DNA of 64,000 nt from Flavobacteriales bacterium (lineage in GTDB: Bacteria > Bacteroidota > Bacteroidia > Flavobacteriales_F > PHOS-HE28). The stretch is from the NCBI GenBank assembly GCA_016717305.1, contig JADKFY010000025.1:1-64000 (forward strand). Reading direction: 5' to 3'. Made by a program: the position numbers and the translations under genes. The notes below the pieces were generated by a model that did not search any database, had not been told where the DNA came from, and was given only the letters and a program-made list of their open reading frames with translations. Numbering within the stretch: position 1 is the stretch's first letter; every line of letters begins with the position of its first letter. Shown here in pieces: positions 45,968 through 56,148 of this stretch.

Positions 45968-47285
45968 TCGACCTTCGGTCCATAGCATTCCTTCTTCTCC
46001 TCCAGATCGGTGCGGGCAATGCATCCTTTGCAGCATCGTGGCATCACCATGGCGGCGGGTCCCCTAGCTTGAAGGAAGTTCTGGCGAACGCGGCTCCCGG
46101 AGACACCATACACGTTCACGGCGAGGTACACGAAGGAACGATCACCGTGGAGAAACCCGTAGTGTTGATCGGCCATGATGGTGCGGTGATCGATGGCGAC
46201 GAACAAGGTGAAGTGCTGCTGATCAAAGCCGATGATGTCACGATCGACGGCTTCACCATTCGCGGGAGCAAGATCAGTAACTTGGAGGACAACGCAGGCA
46301 TCAAAGCCAGCGAATGCCGCAATACGATAGTTCGGAACAACTTCATGGACGGCTGCTTCTTCGCTATCTATCTCAGCGGTTCCAAAGGGGCCGTCGTGGA
46401 GCGTAATACGATCGTGGGCCACAACGTGCGCGATGATCAAATGGCAAATGGCATCCACTTGTGGAAATGCAACAGCGCGACCATCCGGAACAATACCGTG
46501 CGGAACCATCGCGACGGTATCTACTTTGAATTCGTGACCGATTCGCATATCCTCGACAACATCAGTACAGGGCATATCCGTTACGGCCTTCACTTCATGT
46601 TCAGTCACCGGAACGAGTACATCGGGAACCTTTTCCGTGACAATGGCGCAGGCGTGGCGGTGATGTATTCACATCACATGATCATGCGCCACAACCGATT
46701 CGAATCGAATCGTGGGGCCAGTGCATATGGTCTGCTGCTGAAGGAGATCAACGATGGGAAGTGACCGATAACCTGATGATGGACAACACCACCGGCCTGA
46801 TGGTGGACGGCTGCAACAGGATCATCGCGGAACGCAACGAATTCAGGAACAATGGCTGGGCCCTGCGCTTGTTCGCGAATGCGTTGTACTGTACGTTCCA
46901 GGACAATGCGTTCATCGGGAATACCTTCGACCTGAGCAGTAACGGAGAACTGAAAGAGAACGTGATGGATCGCAACTATTGGGACCGCTATGTGGGTTAT
47001 GACCTGGACCATGACAAAATTGGGGACACGCCACACCGGCCGTTGGGCTTCTTTGCGTTGTTGGTGGAACGCATTCCCTACGCCATGGTCTTTTCACGTA
47101 GCCTCTTCGTCTCATTGCTGGATCGTGCAGAGCGTCTGCTCCCGACCTTGACGCCCGCCGCCTTGAAGGATGAACACCCGCTGCTACGGCAACAACCATG
47201 GGTAGGCACTTTCCGCAAAAATGAAGCACCCGTGCCGATCCCCGTTCGATCTGCGAATGAAATGAACGAAATGGACCATGGCTGA
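45964..47285 (+). CDS. nosD: NosD periplasmic copper-maturation protein (frameshifted)
   Basis: A right-handed beta-helix protein of about 440 residues needed for NosZ copper-site assembly. A short signal (SIAFLLLLQIGAGNASFA) precedes many parallel-helix repeats such as GFTIRGSKISN, RNTIVRNNFMDG and RYGLHFMFSHRNEYIGN, which is the family hallmark. At about 46748-46755 the frame changes: one missing base near GATGGG joins LLLKEIND to WEVTDNLMMDNTTGLMVDG. The likely start is GTG at 45964, overlapping nosL. Its end overlaps nosF by 8 bp. Confidence 0.9.
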
Positions 47286-48018
47286 ACCAAGGATAACCTT
47301 CACCGATGTGGGTAAGCGCTATGGTAAGTTGTGGGCGTTGCGCGAGCTGAACGTCGCCTTCCATCCCGGTGAAGTGGTGATGATCATCGGGCCGAACGGA
47401 TCCGGAAAGACCACGTTGATCAAGTGTCTGCTCGGGCTCGTGCGTCCAACAACAGGGAGCATAGCGGTGAACGGCGAAGTGATCGGTACGGATCCCAACT
47501 ACCGCAGATCCATCGGCTATATGCCACAGATCTCGCAGTTCCCGGCAGCCCTCACCATTGGGCAGTTGTTGGATATGATGCGCGATATCCGCGGGTTGAA
47601 CGATGCTGTGGTCGATGATCGCTTGATCAACGAACTTGGGCTGGACAAACAATTGGACAAACGCCTTAGTGACCTGAGCGGTGGTACCCGGCAAAAGGTG
47701 AGTGCCGTACTGGCATTACGGTCCAAGCCGGAGATCTTGGTCATGGACGAGCCCACTGCCGGGTTGGATCCCGTTTCAGCGAGCAAGGTCCTGGGCCATG
47801 CTGCCGAAGTGCGAGAACAGGGAGGTACGGTCCTCATCACCTCACACCTGATGGAAGAGGTGGAAGCGCTGGCCGATCGCATCGCCTATCTGGAAGATGG
47901 ACAGCTACGCTTCATTCTTCCAATGGATGAGATCCTGCAAAGCACAGGACAGCAACGGTTGGCAAAGGCCCTGCCGTTGTTGTTGGAGCGGAAGCTGGCT
48001 GCGGGAATGAATGTGTGA
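47278..48018 (+). CDS. nosF: NosF ABC-transporter ATPase
   Basis: A 246-residue ATPase with Walker A GPNGSGKTT (about 40-48), signature LSGGTRQK (about 137-144) and Walker B ILVMDEP (about 160-166) followed by the switch His in ITSH. It pairs with NosY and NosD to supply a sulfur or copper-site component for NosZ assembly. The ATG at 47278 overlaps nosD. The frame is intact. Confidence 0.93.
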   Translation: MAEPRITFTDVGKRYGKLWALRELNVAFHPGEVVMIIGPNGSGKTTLIKCLLGLVRPTTGSIAVNGEVIGTDPNYRRSIGYMPQISQFPAALTIGQLLDMMRDIRGLNDAVVDDRLINELGLDKQLDKRLSDLSGGTRQKVSAVLALRSKPEILVMDEPTAGLDPVSASKVLGHAAEVREQGGTVLITSHLMEEVEALADRIAYLEDGQLRFILPMDEILQSTGQQRLAKALPLLLERKLAAGMNV

Positions 48019-48057
48019 ACATCGGAAGTTTGAACGGACCACCTGAGGAGTACGACC

Positions 48058-48825
48058 ATGCTGAAAGTCTTCAAGTACACACTGATCGACCTGGCCCGGA
48101 ACCGCTTTGTGCTGGGCTACGCGCTGCTCATGTTGTTCGTGGCTGAAGGCCTGTTCTTTGTGGAGGATGACCCTGCTAAAGCCCTGCTCAGCCTGGTGCA
48201 GGTCGTAATGGCCTTGGTGCCGTTGATCGCTTTGGTCTTCACCATCGTTTACAGTTACGATTCCTTGGAATTCACACAATTGCTCGCCGTGCAGCCGATA
48301 GCGAGGCGTTCGATCCTGGCGGGTCAGTTGCTCGCATTGTGTACGGCATTGCTTGTGGCACAGGGGTTCGGCTTGGGCCTTCCCTTGATCGTACATCTGC
48401 CGAATTTGGCGGCTTTGATGCTTTCACTTGCCGGTTCCGGGTTGGTGTTGGTCTTCACCGCGCTTGGCCTTTTGATCGCCTTGAAGCAACGGGAGAAGGC
48501 ACGTGGTGTGGGCGTGGGTCTCACGGTGTGGTTCCTCTTCGTGCTGGTCTACGATGCGTTGTTGATGGCGCTCATGTTCTCCTTCAGCGATCACCCCATT
48601 GAACCTTACGTAGTGCCTTTGGCCGCCCTCAATCCGGTCGATATGGGGCGCATCCTCGTGATGTTGCAAGTGGACCTTGCCGCCATGATGGGTTACAGCG
48701 GTGCGATCTACAAGCACTTCTTCGGTTCCTTGGGCGGGATCGCGGTTGCAGCTGTGGTGCTCCTGCTTTGGTTCTTCGGTCCAACGCTCTTTTCGTTCCG
48801 GACCTTCCAGAGAAAGGACCTTTGA
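48058..48825 (+). CDS. nosY: NosY ABC-transporter permease
   Basis: A 255-residue membrane protein of the ABC-2 permease type with about six helices: MLKVFKYTLIDLARNRFVLG at the N-terminal amphipathic start, then segments at about 17-30, 45-65, 95-115, 120-140, 155-175 and 225-245. It forms the channel for NosF. It starts 39 bp after nosF and is intact. NPVDMGRILVMLQVDLAAMM near 200 is typical of NosY. Confidence 0.92.
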   Translation: MLKVFKYTLIDLARNRFVLGYALLMLFVAEGLFFVEDDPAKALLSLVQVVMALVPLIALVFTIVYSYDSLEFTQLLAVQPIARRSILAGQLLALCTALLVAQGFGLGLPLIVHLPNLAALMLSLAGSGLVLVFTALGLLIALKQREKARGVGVGLTVWFLFVLVYDALLMALMFSFSDHPIEPYVVPLAALNPVDMGRILVMLQVDLAAMMGYSGAIYKHFFGSLGGIAVAAVVLLLWFFGPTLFSFRTFQRKDL

Positions 48826-48831
48826 ACGCAG

Positions 48832-49265
48832 ATGGCATTCACGGTGCTCGTCCTTCACTTGCTTGGTGCATCCGTATGGGTCGGGGGGCATCTTGTTCTT
48901 CTCTTCGGTGTGTTGCCCGGGGCGCTCAAAGCACATGACCCGAGTATCATTCTCACATTTGAGAAGCGATATGAACGGATCGGCATTCCAGCCTTACTTC
49001 TTCAAGTGGTATCCGGGCTTTGGCTTGCGCACCGTTATGTGCCGGGCATCCTGGACGCATTCGACTTTAGCGATCGGCTCCATTCCATCGTTGCTTGAAA
49101 TTGATCCTGTTGGGCGCTACGGTGGTCATTGGCGCACATGCACGATTGCGCATCATTCCACGGTTGACCCCCGAGCGACTTCCTTTGATGGCGTTGCATG
49201 TGGCGTTTATCACCACGATCGCGGTGGCCATGCTCATTGTCGGAGCAGCAGTTCGCGCTTTTTGA
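48832..49265 (+). CDS. CopD-like membrane protein of the nos cluster, frameshifted
   Basis: The N-terminal part (MAFTVLVLHLLGASVWVGGH, then RYERIGIPALLLQVVSGLWL) resembles the CopD/DUF family of four-helix copper-related membrane proteins. At about 49094 the frame changes, and the remainder (LKLILLGATVVIGAHARLRI ... VAMLIVGAAVRAF) runs in another frame to TGA 49263-49265. Joined, it is about 144 residues with four helices. It lies 6 bp after nosY. CopD-like genes are recurrent in Bacteroidota nos clusters and may handle copper. Confidence 0.75.
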
Positions 49266-49273
49266 TCGGTTTG

Positions 49274-49287
49274 CTGACCAAGGTCAT
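49274..49287 (+). promoter_or_regulatory. CTGAC-type operator before the fasciclin gene
   Basis: CTGACCAAGGTCAT has one mismatch to the consensus palindrome. GATCTTGG at 49310-49317, a weak -7 match, begins 29.5 bp from its centre. Confidence 0.5.
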
Positions 49288-49342
49288 TCCTGCTTCGTGC
49301 GGATCGGAGGATCTTGGCCAATGAAACCGAAACCATCAGCCC

Positions 49343-49915
49343 ATGACAACACGTAGCAAATTGAAACGAGCCTTGCCCTTCCTGTTGATACCCGTGCTGT
49401 TCGCCTGCGGTGGCGCAGCGAACGAAACGGCTTCCAGCCCTGCCACAGAAACTGAAGCTCCTGCCGGTGGCCAAGCTTCTGTTGTGGATGAAATGTCCGC
49501 CAAGGACGTTGTACATATTGCCATAGGCTCACCTGACCACAAGACCTTGGTGGCTGCGGTGCAACATGTGAAGTATGAGGATGTGCTTGCGAACGCTGGA
49601 CCCTTCACCGTTTACGCACCCACCGATGCCGCATTCGCTGCACTTCCAGAAGGGACCTTGGATAACCTCCTGAAGGAAGAGAACAAGATGACACTACAGG
49701 ATATTCTGGAATACCACGTGGCCATAGGGGTCATGAAACCTGAGAGCATGAGCAACGGCCGCTCTGTCGGCATGGCGAACGGCGACAATGTGAAATTCAC
49801 CGTTGCTGAGGACGGCACAGTGATGATCAATGATGCCAAAGTGCTGGGCTCCGTGCCCGCATCGAATGGATTGGTCGTGGTGATCGATAAAGTTCTGCTC
49901 CCTCCTGCAGAATGA
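49343..49915 (+). CDS. Fasciclin-domain lipoprotein
   Basis: A 190-residue protein. The signal MTTRSKLKRALPFLLIPVLF ends in the lipobox FAC. A Thr/Ala/Glu-rich linker leads to one fasciclin (FAS1) domain (about 55-188) with the two conserved boxes FTVYAPTDAAFAALPEG and NGLVVVIDKVLLPP. FAS1 lipoproteins are common around nos and cbb3 genes in Bacteroidota; an adhesion or copper-related role is possible but untested here. It carries its own operator upstream and a terminator downstream. Confidence 0.9.
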   Translation: MTTRSKLKRALPFLLIPVLFACGGAANETASSPATETEAPAGGQASVVDEMSAKDVVHIAIGSPDHKTLVAAVQHVKYEDVLANAGPFTVYAPTDAAFAALPEGTLDNLLKEENKMTLQDILEYHVAIGVMKPESMSNGRSVGMANGDNVKFTVAEDGTVMINDAKVLGSVPASNGLVVVIDKVLLPPAE

Positions 49916-49974
49916 TCTGATGTGAAAGAACCGCTGTTCCGTTCTGTGGTGGATTTGGAACGGTGAAAGTCAGC

Positions 49975-49998
49975 AAAGGCGTCCGTACGGGCGCCTTT
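49975..49998 (+). terminator. Intrinsic terminator after the fasciclin gene
   Basis: AAAGGCG (49975-49981) pairs with CGCCTTT (49992-49998) around a 10-nt loop, followed by the T-rich GTTGTTGG. It lies 60 bp after the stop codon. Confidence 0.65.
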
Positions 49999-50218
49999 GT
50001 TGTTGGACGGAAAAAGTGGACGGAAAACGCCCCGGTCCGAAACAAGCAGGCCGGGATGACGGGTCGGGATACCGAACGTTGATGGTTGTGATCTCAAGGG
50101 TCTGGAAAAATACTCATCTCCTCTCCTACCCGCGTTCTACCTGAAGATCCGTATGCATCAGCGTTCCACTGATGGCGATGGTCCATCGTTCATAACGCTG
50201 TGGATATCGATCACTGAA

Positions 50219-50232
50219 CTGACCGTCGTCAG
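50219..50232 (+). promoter_or_regulatory. CTGAC-N4-GTCAG operator before nrdJ
   Basis: CTGACCGTCGTCAG is a perfect match to the consensus arms. No -7 element lies at the usual 29.5-bp distance; CAGCTTTG (50246-50253) is 20.5 bp from the centre. The site may act differently, or sequence errors may have altered the spacing. Confidence 0.6.
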
Positions 50233-50281
50233 CGACATGATCTTGCAGCTTTGAGATCCCGCAAAGAACCATCCCAAGACC

Positions 50282-52737
50282 ATGTCGCAAGCCATCCTTT
50301 TTGACGAGGTAACCGCTATGTCCGCAGCCACCAGACTGAAGCGCAGCAATGCGCTCCCGAAGGTGCAGGTCCTCGCTGCCGCGATGGACTATTTCAAGAA
50401 CGACGAGCTCGCTGCCACCACATGGATGAACAAGTATGCCCTGCGAAATTCCAAGGGCGAACTGACCGAACTCGATCCCTGCCGATACCACCGTCGCATG
50501 GCCCGCGAATTCGCACGGATCGAGCGGAGCTATGGACCTCACACAAGAGAAGCAGGCTTTGCTTTCCACCTATGGAAAGAAGCGCAAGGCATTGGATGAA
50601 GAGCGCATCTTCGAACTTTTCGACGGCTTCCGCGACATCGTGCCGCAAGGCAGTGTCATGGCTTCCTTGGGGGATGATACGCGACTTGCTTCGCTCAGCA
50701 ATTGCGTTGTGATCCCAGCTCCGGTGGATAGCTACGGTGGCATTTTCCGCAACGACCAACAGCTCGCGCAACTCTTCAAACGGCGCTGTGGTGTTGGCTT
50801 CGACCTAAGCACCCTCCGGCCCGAAGGTGCCGAAGTGAGCAATGCTGCACGCACCAGCACCGGCGCTGTGTCCTTCATGGAACGCTTCAGCAACACCACA
50901 CGTGAAGTAGCACAGAAAGGGCGGCGTGGCGCACTCATGCTCACGATGGACATCGCACATCCGGATGTGGAGCACTTCATCACCATCAAGCAGGATCTGA
51001 TGAAAGTGACCGGAGCCAACATCAGTGTCAGGGTGAGCGATGAATTCTGCAAGCCGTGGAGGCCGATGCCGAGCACACGCACCGTTGGCCCATCGATAGC
51101 AAGACCCGAAAGTGACAAAGAAGGTCAAGGCACGTGAGTTATGGGATACATTGATCAAATGCGCGCACAACAGTGCTGAACCAGGATCATCTTTGGGATC
51201 GCCAGCACACGTACTCGACCTCCTCGGTCTATCCCGGCTTCAAGAACGAAAGCACCAATCCGTGTGGCGAGATCGCCATGCAGGGGTGGCGATAGTTGCC
51301 GGTCGATCGCGATCAATTTCTATTCCTTCGTTACCGATGCCTTCACCCCCACTGCACGCTTCGACCATGAGCGCTTGGCGAAAGTGACCTACGAAGCGCA
51401 GCGCTTGATGGATGATCTGGTGGATCTGGAATTGGAAGCGGTTGACCGGATCCTAAAGAAGATCGACAGCGATCCAGAACCGGATTTCGTGCGTCGCGTG
51501 GAGCGCGAGACATGGCAACTGCTCAGTGATACCGGTCGCAAGGGACGCCGCACCGGCCTTGGCTTTACAGGTATGGCCGATGCGCTTGCTGCGCTGAACC
51601 TGGCCTACGATAGCGATGCAGCGGTGGAAGCTGCGGAGCACATCATGCGCACCAAGTGCGAAGCGGAATTCAACAGCAGCATCGACATGTCGATCGAACG
51701 CGGAAGCTTCGTCGGTTTCGATCCTGCTGTGGAACGGACCTCGGAATTCGTCACGATGCTCTCCACCGAACTGCCCGAGTTGCATGCGCGGATGATGAAG
51801 CACGGTCGTAGGAACATCAGCATCAGTACAGTGGCCCCCACTGGAACATTGAGCCTGCTTACGCGAACCAGCAGTGGCATCGAGCCTGTTTACATGCTCG
51901 GCTACACACGTCGCCGGAAGCTTGGCCCGAACGCCCCCAAGGAACTCGCCACCTTCACCGATGCCATGGGCGATCAGTGGGAGGAATTCACGGTGTTACA
52001 AGCGGCCGTACAGAAGTACACGACACACAGCATAAGCAGCACGATCAACTTGCCGTCGGATGTCAGTGCGGAACTGGTCGGCAGCATCTATCGCGAAGCG
52101 TGGCACATGGGACTGAAAGGCGTCACTGTTTATCGCGATGGGTCACGCAGCGGAGTACTTGTTTCCACCGAGAAGAAAGAGGACGCAACGCTTTCCCACG
52201 CGAAACGTCCGGATGTATTGGAAGCTGATGTGATACGCTTCAACAACGAATTGGAGCCGTGGATCGCCGTGGTGGGACTAATGAACGGCAAGCCCTACGA
52301 GATCTTCACAGGTAAGGCCACAGGCGTGTTCCAACTGCCTAGCTGGGTGAACAAGGGCTGGGTGAACAAACGCAAGGATGCACGCTCGGGCAAGAACATC
52401 TATGATCTGGAGTACGCCGACACCGACGACTACCGTGTTACGATCCAAGGGCTGAGCCGCAGCTTCGACAAGGAGTATTGGAACTACGCCATACTGATCA
52501 GTGGCATGCTGCGCCAAGGCGTTTCCGTGCCCCACGTAGTGATGCCGTGGCCAACCTCAACCTGTACGACGATACGCTGAACACTTGGAAGAACGGGTGG
52601 CGAGGCCTTCCCGCCACATCGCGAATGGCACAAGTGCAAGCGGAAGGAAGTGCGAGGATTGCGGAGATAGCGAAGGTGTGTACTACGAGGAGGGCTGCCT
52701 GAAGTGCAAGAGTTGCGGCAGTTCGAAATGCGGGTGA
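50282..52737 (+). CDS. nrdJ: Class II (B12-dependent) ribonucleotide reductase, frame broken about six times
   Basis: An adenosylcobalamin-dependent ribonucleotide reductase that needs no oxygen. It has an N-terminal helical part (RLKRSNALPKVQVLAAAMDY), the barrel with SNCVVIPAPVDSYGGIF and GVGFDLSTLRP, the active-site Cys in NPCGEIA (near 51262), APTGTLSLLTRTSSGIEP, SISSTINLP, and a Cys-rich zinc tail (KCEDCGDSEG ... CLKCKSCGSSKCG). Frames break near 50530, about 51060-51110, 51195, 51288, 52545 and 52600. Every segment is well conserved, and joined they give the normal length of about 818 residues. The many small breaks fit consensus errors. The upstream operator links it to low-oxygen growth. 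Confidence 0.88.
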
Positions 52738-52777
52738 TGTTCGTCAGCTATTGATCAATTCATCTTGTGGACCTTTG
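52734..52777 (+). promoter_or_regulatory. CTGAC-type operator and -7 element for a lipoprotein gene
   Basis: GTGATGTTCGTCAG (52734-52747) has two mismatches, both in the left arm, and overlaps the nrdJ stop codon. GACCTTTG (52770-52777) starts exactly 29.5 bp from its centre, which argues against chance. Confidence 0.5.
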
Positions 52778-52801
52778 AGCGGTACACGAGAACTGAAGCA
52801 C

Positions 52802-53263
52802 ATGAGAACATTCATTTATTGGACTTTTGCGATCACCCTTTTCCCCATTTGGGGTTGTGGCGATCAGTCCGAACACGATGGTCGCACAGAAGAAGTGATC
52901 GCTGTTCCTGCGCAGCATGAGCGCGTCGACGAAGCAGAGACACCTTCGCTGCCTAAGGTCACCTTGGAGAACGGGCAGCGTTGGAAGGCGAACCCCGAGA
53001 CCACATCAGGCATTGCGAACATGGTGGCATTGATCGACAAGCAGATCGCTACCCCCGTCACCGCCACAGAAGCGAAGGCGGCAATTGAAGATGAGTTCGC
53101 CCTGATCTTCGAGCGTTGCACCATGACCGGAGAGGCGCACAACCAACTGCACAATTATTTGATCCCGATCCATCAACGGTTGAGCGGTTTCGATGCCGGT
53201 GATACAACCCAACTGGCTGAGATGAAGAGCTATCTCAACTCCTACACGCAGTATTTCGAGTAG
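52802..53263 (+). CDS. Small lipoprotein of unknown function
   Basis: A 153-residue protein. MRTFIYWTFAITLFPIWGC is a lipoprotein signal with Cys19. After an acidic linker, residues about 60-150 are helical (NMVALIDKQIA, AKAAIEDEFALIFERCTMTG, HNQLHNYLIPIHQRLSGFD) and resemble four-helix-bundle periplasmic proteins. I do not recognise the family with certainty. The ATG at 52802 was chosen for the signal; an in-frame start at 52751 lies upstream of the -7 element. It lies between nrdJ and the cco operon and has its own CTGAC-type site. Confidence 0.72.
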   Translation: MRTFIYWTFAITLFPIWGCGDQSEHDGRTEEVIAVPAQHERVDEAETPSLPKVTLENGQRWKANPETTSGIANMVALIDKQIATPVTATEAKAAIEDEFALIFERCTMTGEAHNQLHNYLIPIHQRLSGFDAGDTTQLAEMKSYLNSYTQYFE

Positions 53264-53511
53264 GCCTAAAAGGCTGGGCCGATCTCTGTTTCCAGTGCGA
53301 AAGTTGCTCTCGATCGGATAAGGAGGCGCTGGTCCGATCCAAACCCCTTCAGCATCTTCACTGCCCTACTGAAAGTCGCGGCACCAAGTGGGTTCACGTA
53401 ACCGTTACTGAGTGCCCCATTCGATCGGATAGGTGCTCCATCATACGCTGTGTTTCGTCATTCACCCCGAAGTGACCGTTCCAAGGTGCCTCGTGGACCC
53501 TTCCAGCAGAA

Positions 53512-53525
53512 CTGACAAACGTCAT
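53512..53525 (+). promoter_or_regulatory. CTGAC-type operator before the cco operon
   Basis: CTGACAAACGTCAT has one mismatch. It lies 73 bp before ccoS in an otherwise gene-free stretch (53264-53598). No -7 element is seen at 29.5 bp; CCACTTTG (53551-53558) is 32.5 bp from the centre. Confidence 0.5.
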
Positions 53526-53598
53526 GTTCCACGCTGACCGTACTCATGTTCCACTTTGGGGCTCGACATCACCTTCGCAGCCGAAAGCCACAGAACTG

Positions 53599-53805
53599 AT
53601 GTCCGTCATCTTCCTGTTGATCGCTGCAAGCACCTTGGTAGCCGCTGTTTTCCTTGCGGCCTTCATACGTGCCGTACGTAGCGGGCAGTACGACGATGAC
53701 CGTTCACCGGCCGTGCGCATGTTGCATGACCACCCCCCTGCTCCCAACAGCCTCACCCCCAACCCCTCTCCAAAGGAGAGAGGAGCTAATCCGTCGGATC
53801 AATGA
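53599..53805 (+). CDS. ccoS: CcoS, cbb3 oxidase assembly protein
   Basis: A 68-residue protein: one membrane helix (MSVIFLLIAASTLVAAVFLAA, residues 1-21), then FIRAVRSGQYDDDRSPAVRM, the characteristic CcoS motif. CcoS is needed for haem insertion into cbb3 oxidase. The C-terminal tail ends LTPNPSPKERGANPSDQ; it is encoded by a small hairpin repeat (53766-53780) and is probably an extension gained from that element. The stop overlaps ccoNO by ATGA. The ATG at 53599 was preferred over an earlier in-frame start at 53524. Confidence 0.9.
   Translation: MSVIFLLIAASTLVAAVFLAAFIRAVRSGQYDDDRSPAVRMLHDHPPAPNSLTPNPSPKERGANPSDQ
53766..53780. repeat. Small hairpin repeat inside the ccoS 3' end
   Basis: CTCTCC-AAA-GGAGAG. 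Translated with its flanks it gives LTPNPSPKERG, a phrase that recurs in unrelated Bacteroidota proteins because the underlying DNA is a dispersed palindrome. Confidence 0.6.
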
Positions 53806-55938
53806 TCGAACGTTTCCAGTACGATAACCGCATCGTCAAGAACTTCCTTTTCGTCACCATCATGTGGGGTGTCGTCGGCATGCTGGTCGGCCTTACCGCT
53901 GCCATCCAGTTGGTGGTGCCTTCATGGAATTTCGCGGATTGGGGCAGCTTCGGAAGGTTGCGCCCGTTGCACACGAACGCGGTGATCTTCGCCTTCGTTG
54001 GCAATGCAATTTTCGCTGGTGCCTACTACAGCCTTCAACGCTTGTTGAAGGCCCGCATGTACAGCGATATGCTGGGCAAGATCCACTTTTGGGGTTGGCA
54101 ATTGATCATCGTCTCGGCGGTGATCACACTGCCTTTGGGCATGACCACCGGCAAGGAATACGCCGAACTTGAGTGGCCTATCGATATCGCCATCACGTTG
54201 ATCTGGGTGGTGTTCGGCATCAATATGATGGGCACGATCATCAAGCGCCGCGAACGGCATTTGTACGTGGCCATCTGGTTCTACATCGCCACATGGGTCA
54301 CCGTGGCCATGCTGCATATCGTGAACAGCATCGAACTGCCGATCAGCATGACCAAGAGCTACAGCTGGTATGCAGGTGTCCAGGATGCGCTGGTACAATG
54401 GTGGTACGGCCATAACGCCGTGGCCTTCTTCCTCACCACTCCGTTCCTCGGGCTCATGTACTATTTCCTGCCCAAGGCTGCGAACCGTCCGGTTTACAGT
54501 TACAAGCTATCCATCATCCACTTCTGGTCATTGATCTTCCTGTATATCTGGGCAGGTCCGCACCACTTGCTGTACAGCGCTTTGCCGGAATGGGCGCAGT
54601 CGCTCGGAACGGTCTTCAGCATCATGCTCATCGCACCCAGTTGGGGTGGCATGCTGAATGGCCTGCTCACGTTGCGTGGTGCATGGGATCGCGTACGTGA
54701 AGATCCGGTATTGAAATTCTTCGTGGTGGCGGTGACGTGCTACGGCATGGCCACGCTCGAAGGCCCCTTGCTCAGTTTGAAGTCCATCAACGCGATCGCC
54801 CACTTCACGGATTGGATCATCGCGCACGTCCACATCGGTGGCATCGGTTGGAACGGCTTCATGATCTTCGGTATGGTGTATTGGCTCGTACCCCGTATGT
54901 ACGGCACCAAATTGCACTCCGTGAAGCTTGCCAACGCACACTTCTGGTTGGGCACACTGGGCATCATCCTGTACGCGGTGCCGTTGTATTTCGCGGGTTT
55001 CTTCCAAAGCTTGATGTGGAAGCAGTTCACCCCGGATGGTTTCCTCATGTACCCCAACTTCCTTGGACACACTGCTGGAGATCAAGACGGCCTACGTACT
55101 GCGCGTTATCGGCGGTAGCGTTTACCTCACCGGTGCGTTCCTGATGGTCTACAACGTACGCAAGACGGTGATCTCCGGGAAGTTGATCGCCAACGAAGAT
55201 GCCGAAGCTCCTCCTTTGGAGAAAATGGATCAAGCGAAGGAATCCGGTCACTGGCACCGTTGGATCGAGCGTCGCCCTATTCAGATGTTGGTCATCAGCT
55301 TGATCGTCGTCGGTATCGGTGGTGTGTTGGAGATCGTACCCACCTTCCTGGTGAAGACGAACATCCCGACCATCAGCAGCGTGAAACCCTACACTCCCCT
55401 TGAATTGCATGGTCGCGATATCTATGTGCGCGAAGGGTGTTATACCTGCCACAGCCAGATGGTGCGCCCGTTCCGTAGTGAGACCGAGCGCTACGGTGAA
55501 TACGCCAAGGCGGGAGAGTTCGTGTACGACCACCCCTTCCAGTGGGGTAGCAAGCGCACCGGTCCGGACCTGTTGCGTGTGGGCGGCAAGTACCCGGACA
55601 GTTGGCACTACTACCACATGTACGACCCCACGAGCATGAGCCCCGGCTCGTTGATGCCACCGTACATGCACATGTTCGAGGACCTTTTGGATACCACCAC
55701 CACCAAACGGAAGATCGAGGCCATGCGCACCATGGGTGTTCCCTATGCAGCGGACTTCCCTGCGCATGCGAACGACCACCTATCGGCACAACAGGACAAG
55801 ATCGTAGCGTCCTTGAAAAAGGACGGCATCGAGGCCCAGAAGGAAATGGAGATCATCGCCGTGATCGCCTACCTCCAACGCGTGGGCACCGATATCAAGG
55901 CGAAGGAAGTGGTGGAAGCGAAACCGGCCAACCCCTGA
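53802..55938 (+). CDS. ccoNO: Fused cbb3 cytochrome oxidase subunits I and II (CcoNO), frameshifted
   Basis: A Bacteroidota-type fusion of CcoN and CcoO of about 710 residues. The CcoN part (about 1-425) has 12 helices with the haem and copper histidines in LRPLHTNAVIF, WWYGHNAVAFF, GPHHLLYSALPEW and HFTDWIIAHVHIGG. The CcoO part has two anchoring helices and one c-type haem site CYTCHSQMVRP (near 55440). The frame breaks near 55066 where one extra G (CTTGGACACA) changes NFLDTLLEIKTAY. It is the catalytic core of the high-affinity terminal oxidase for low oxygen. An insertion error is likely. Confidence 0.95.
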
Positions 55939-55944
55939 TCCGCA

Positions 55945-56148
55945 ATGCTCAAGTTCATCAAGCACCACATGGATACCATCGCCGGCATCGGCCTGTATCC
56001 GGCCATCTCGTTCGTTCTGTTCTTCACGTTCTTCCTGGGCATGTTATGGTGGCTCCGAACGGTGAGCAAAGAACACATCACCCACATGACCGCCTTACCC
56101 CTTGCAGAGGATAAACATACCAACGACAGTCTTCAACATGCCAACTGA
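55945..56148 (+). CDS. ccoQ: CcoQ, small cbb3 oxidase subunit
   Basis: A 67-residue protein with one membrane helix (about 18-38) and KHHMDTIAGIGLYPAISFVL at the N terminus, typical of Bacteroidota CcoQ. It follows ccoNO by 6 bp and overlaps ccoP by 11 bp. It stabilises the oxidase complex. Confidence 0.85.
   Translation: MLKFIKHHMDTIAGIGLYPAISFVLFFTFFLGMLWWLRTVSKEHITHMTALPLAEDKHTNDSLQHAN

Noticed and set aside
53533..53546. Second operator before ccoS (CTGACCGTACTCAT)
   Set aside because: Two arm mismatches and no -7 element at the expected spacing.
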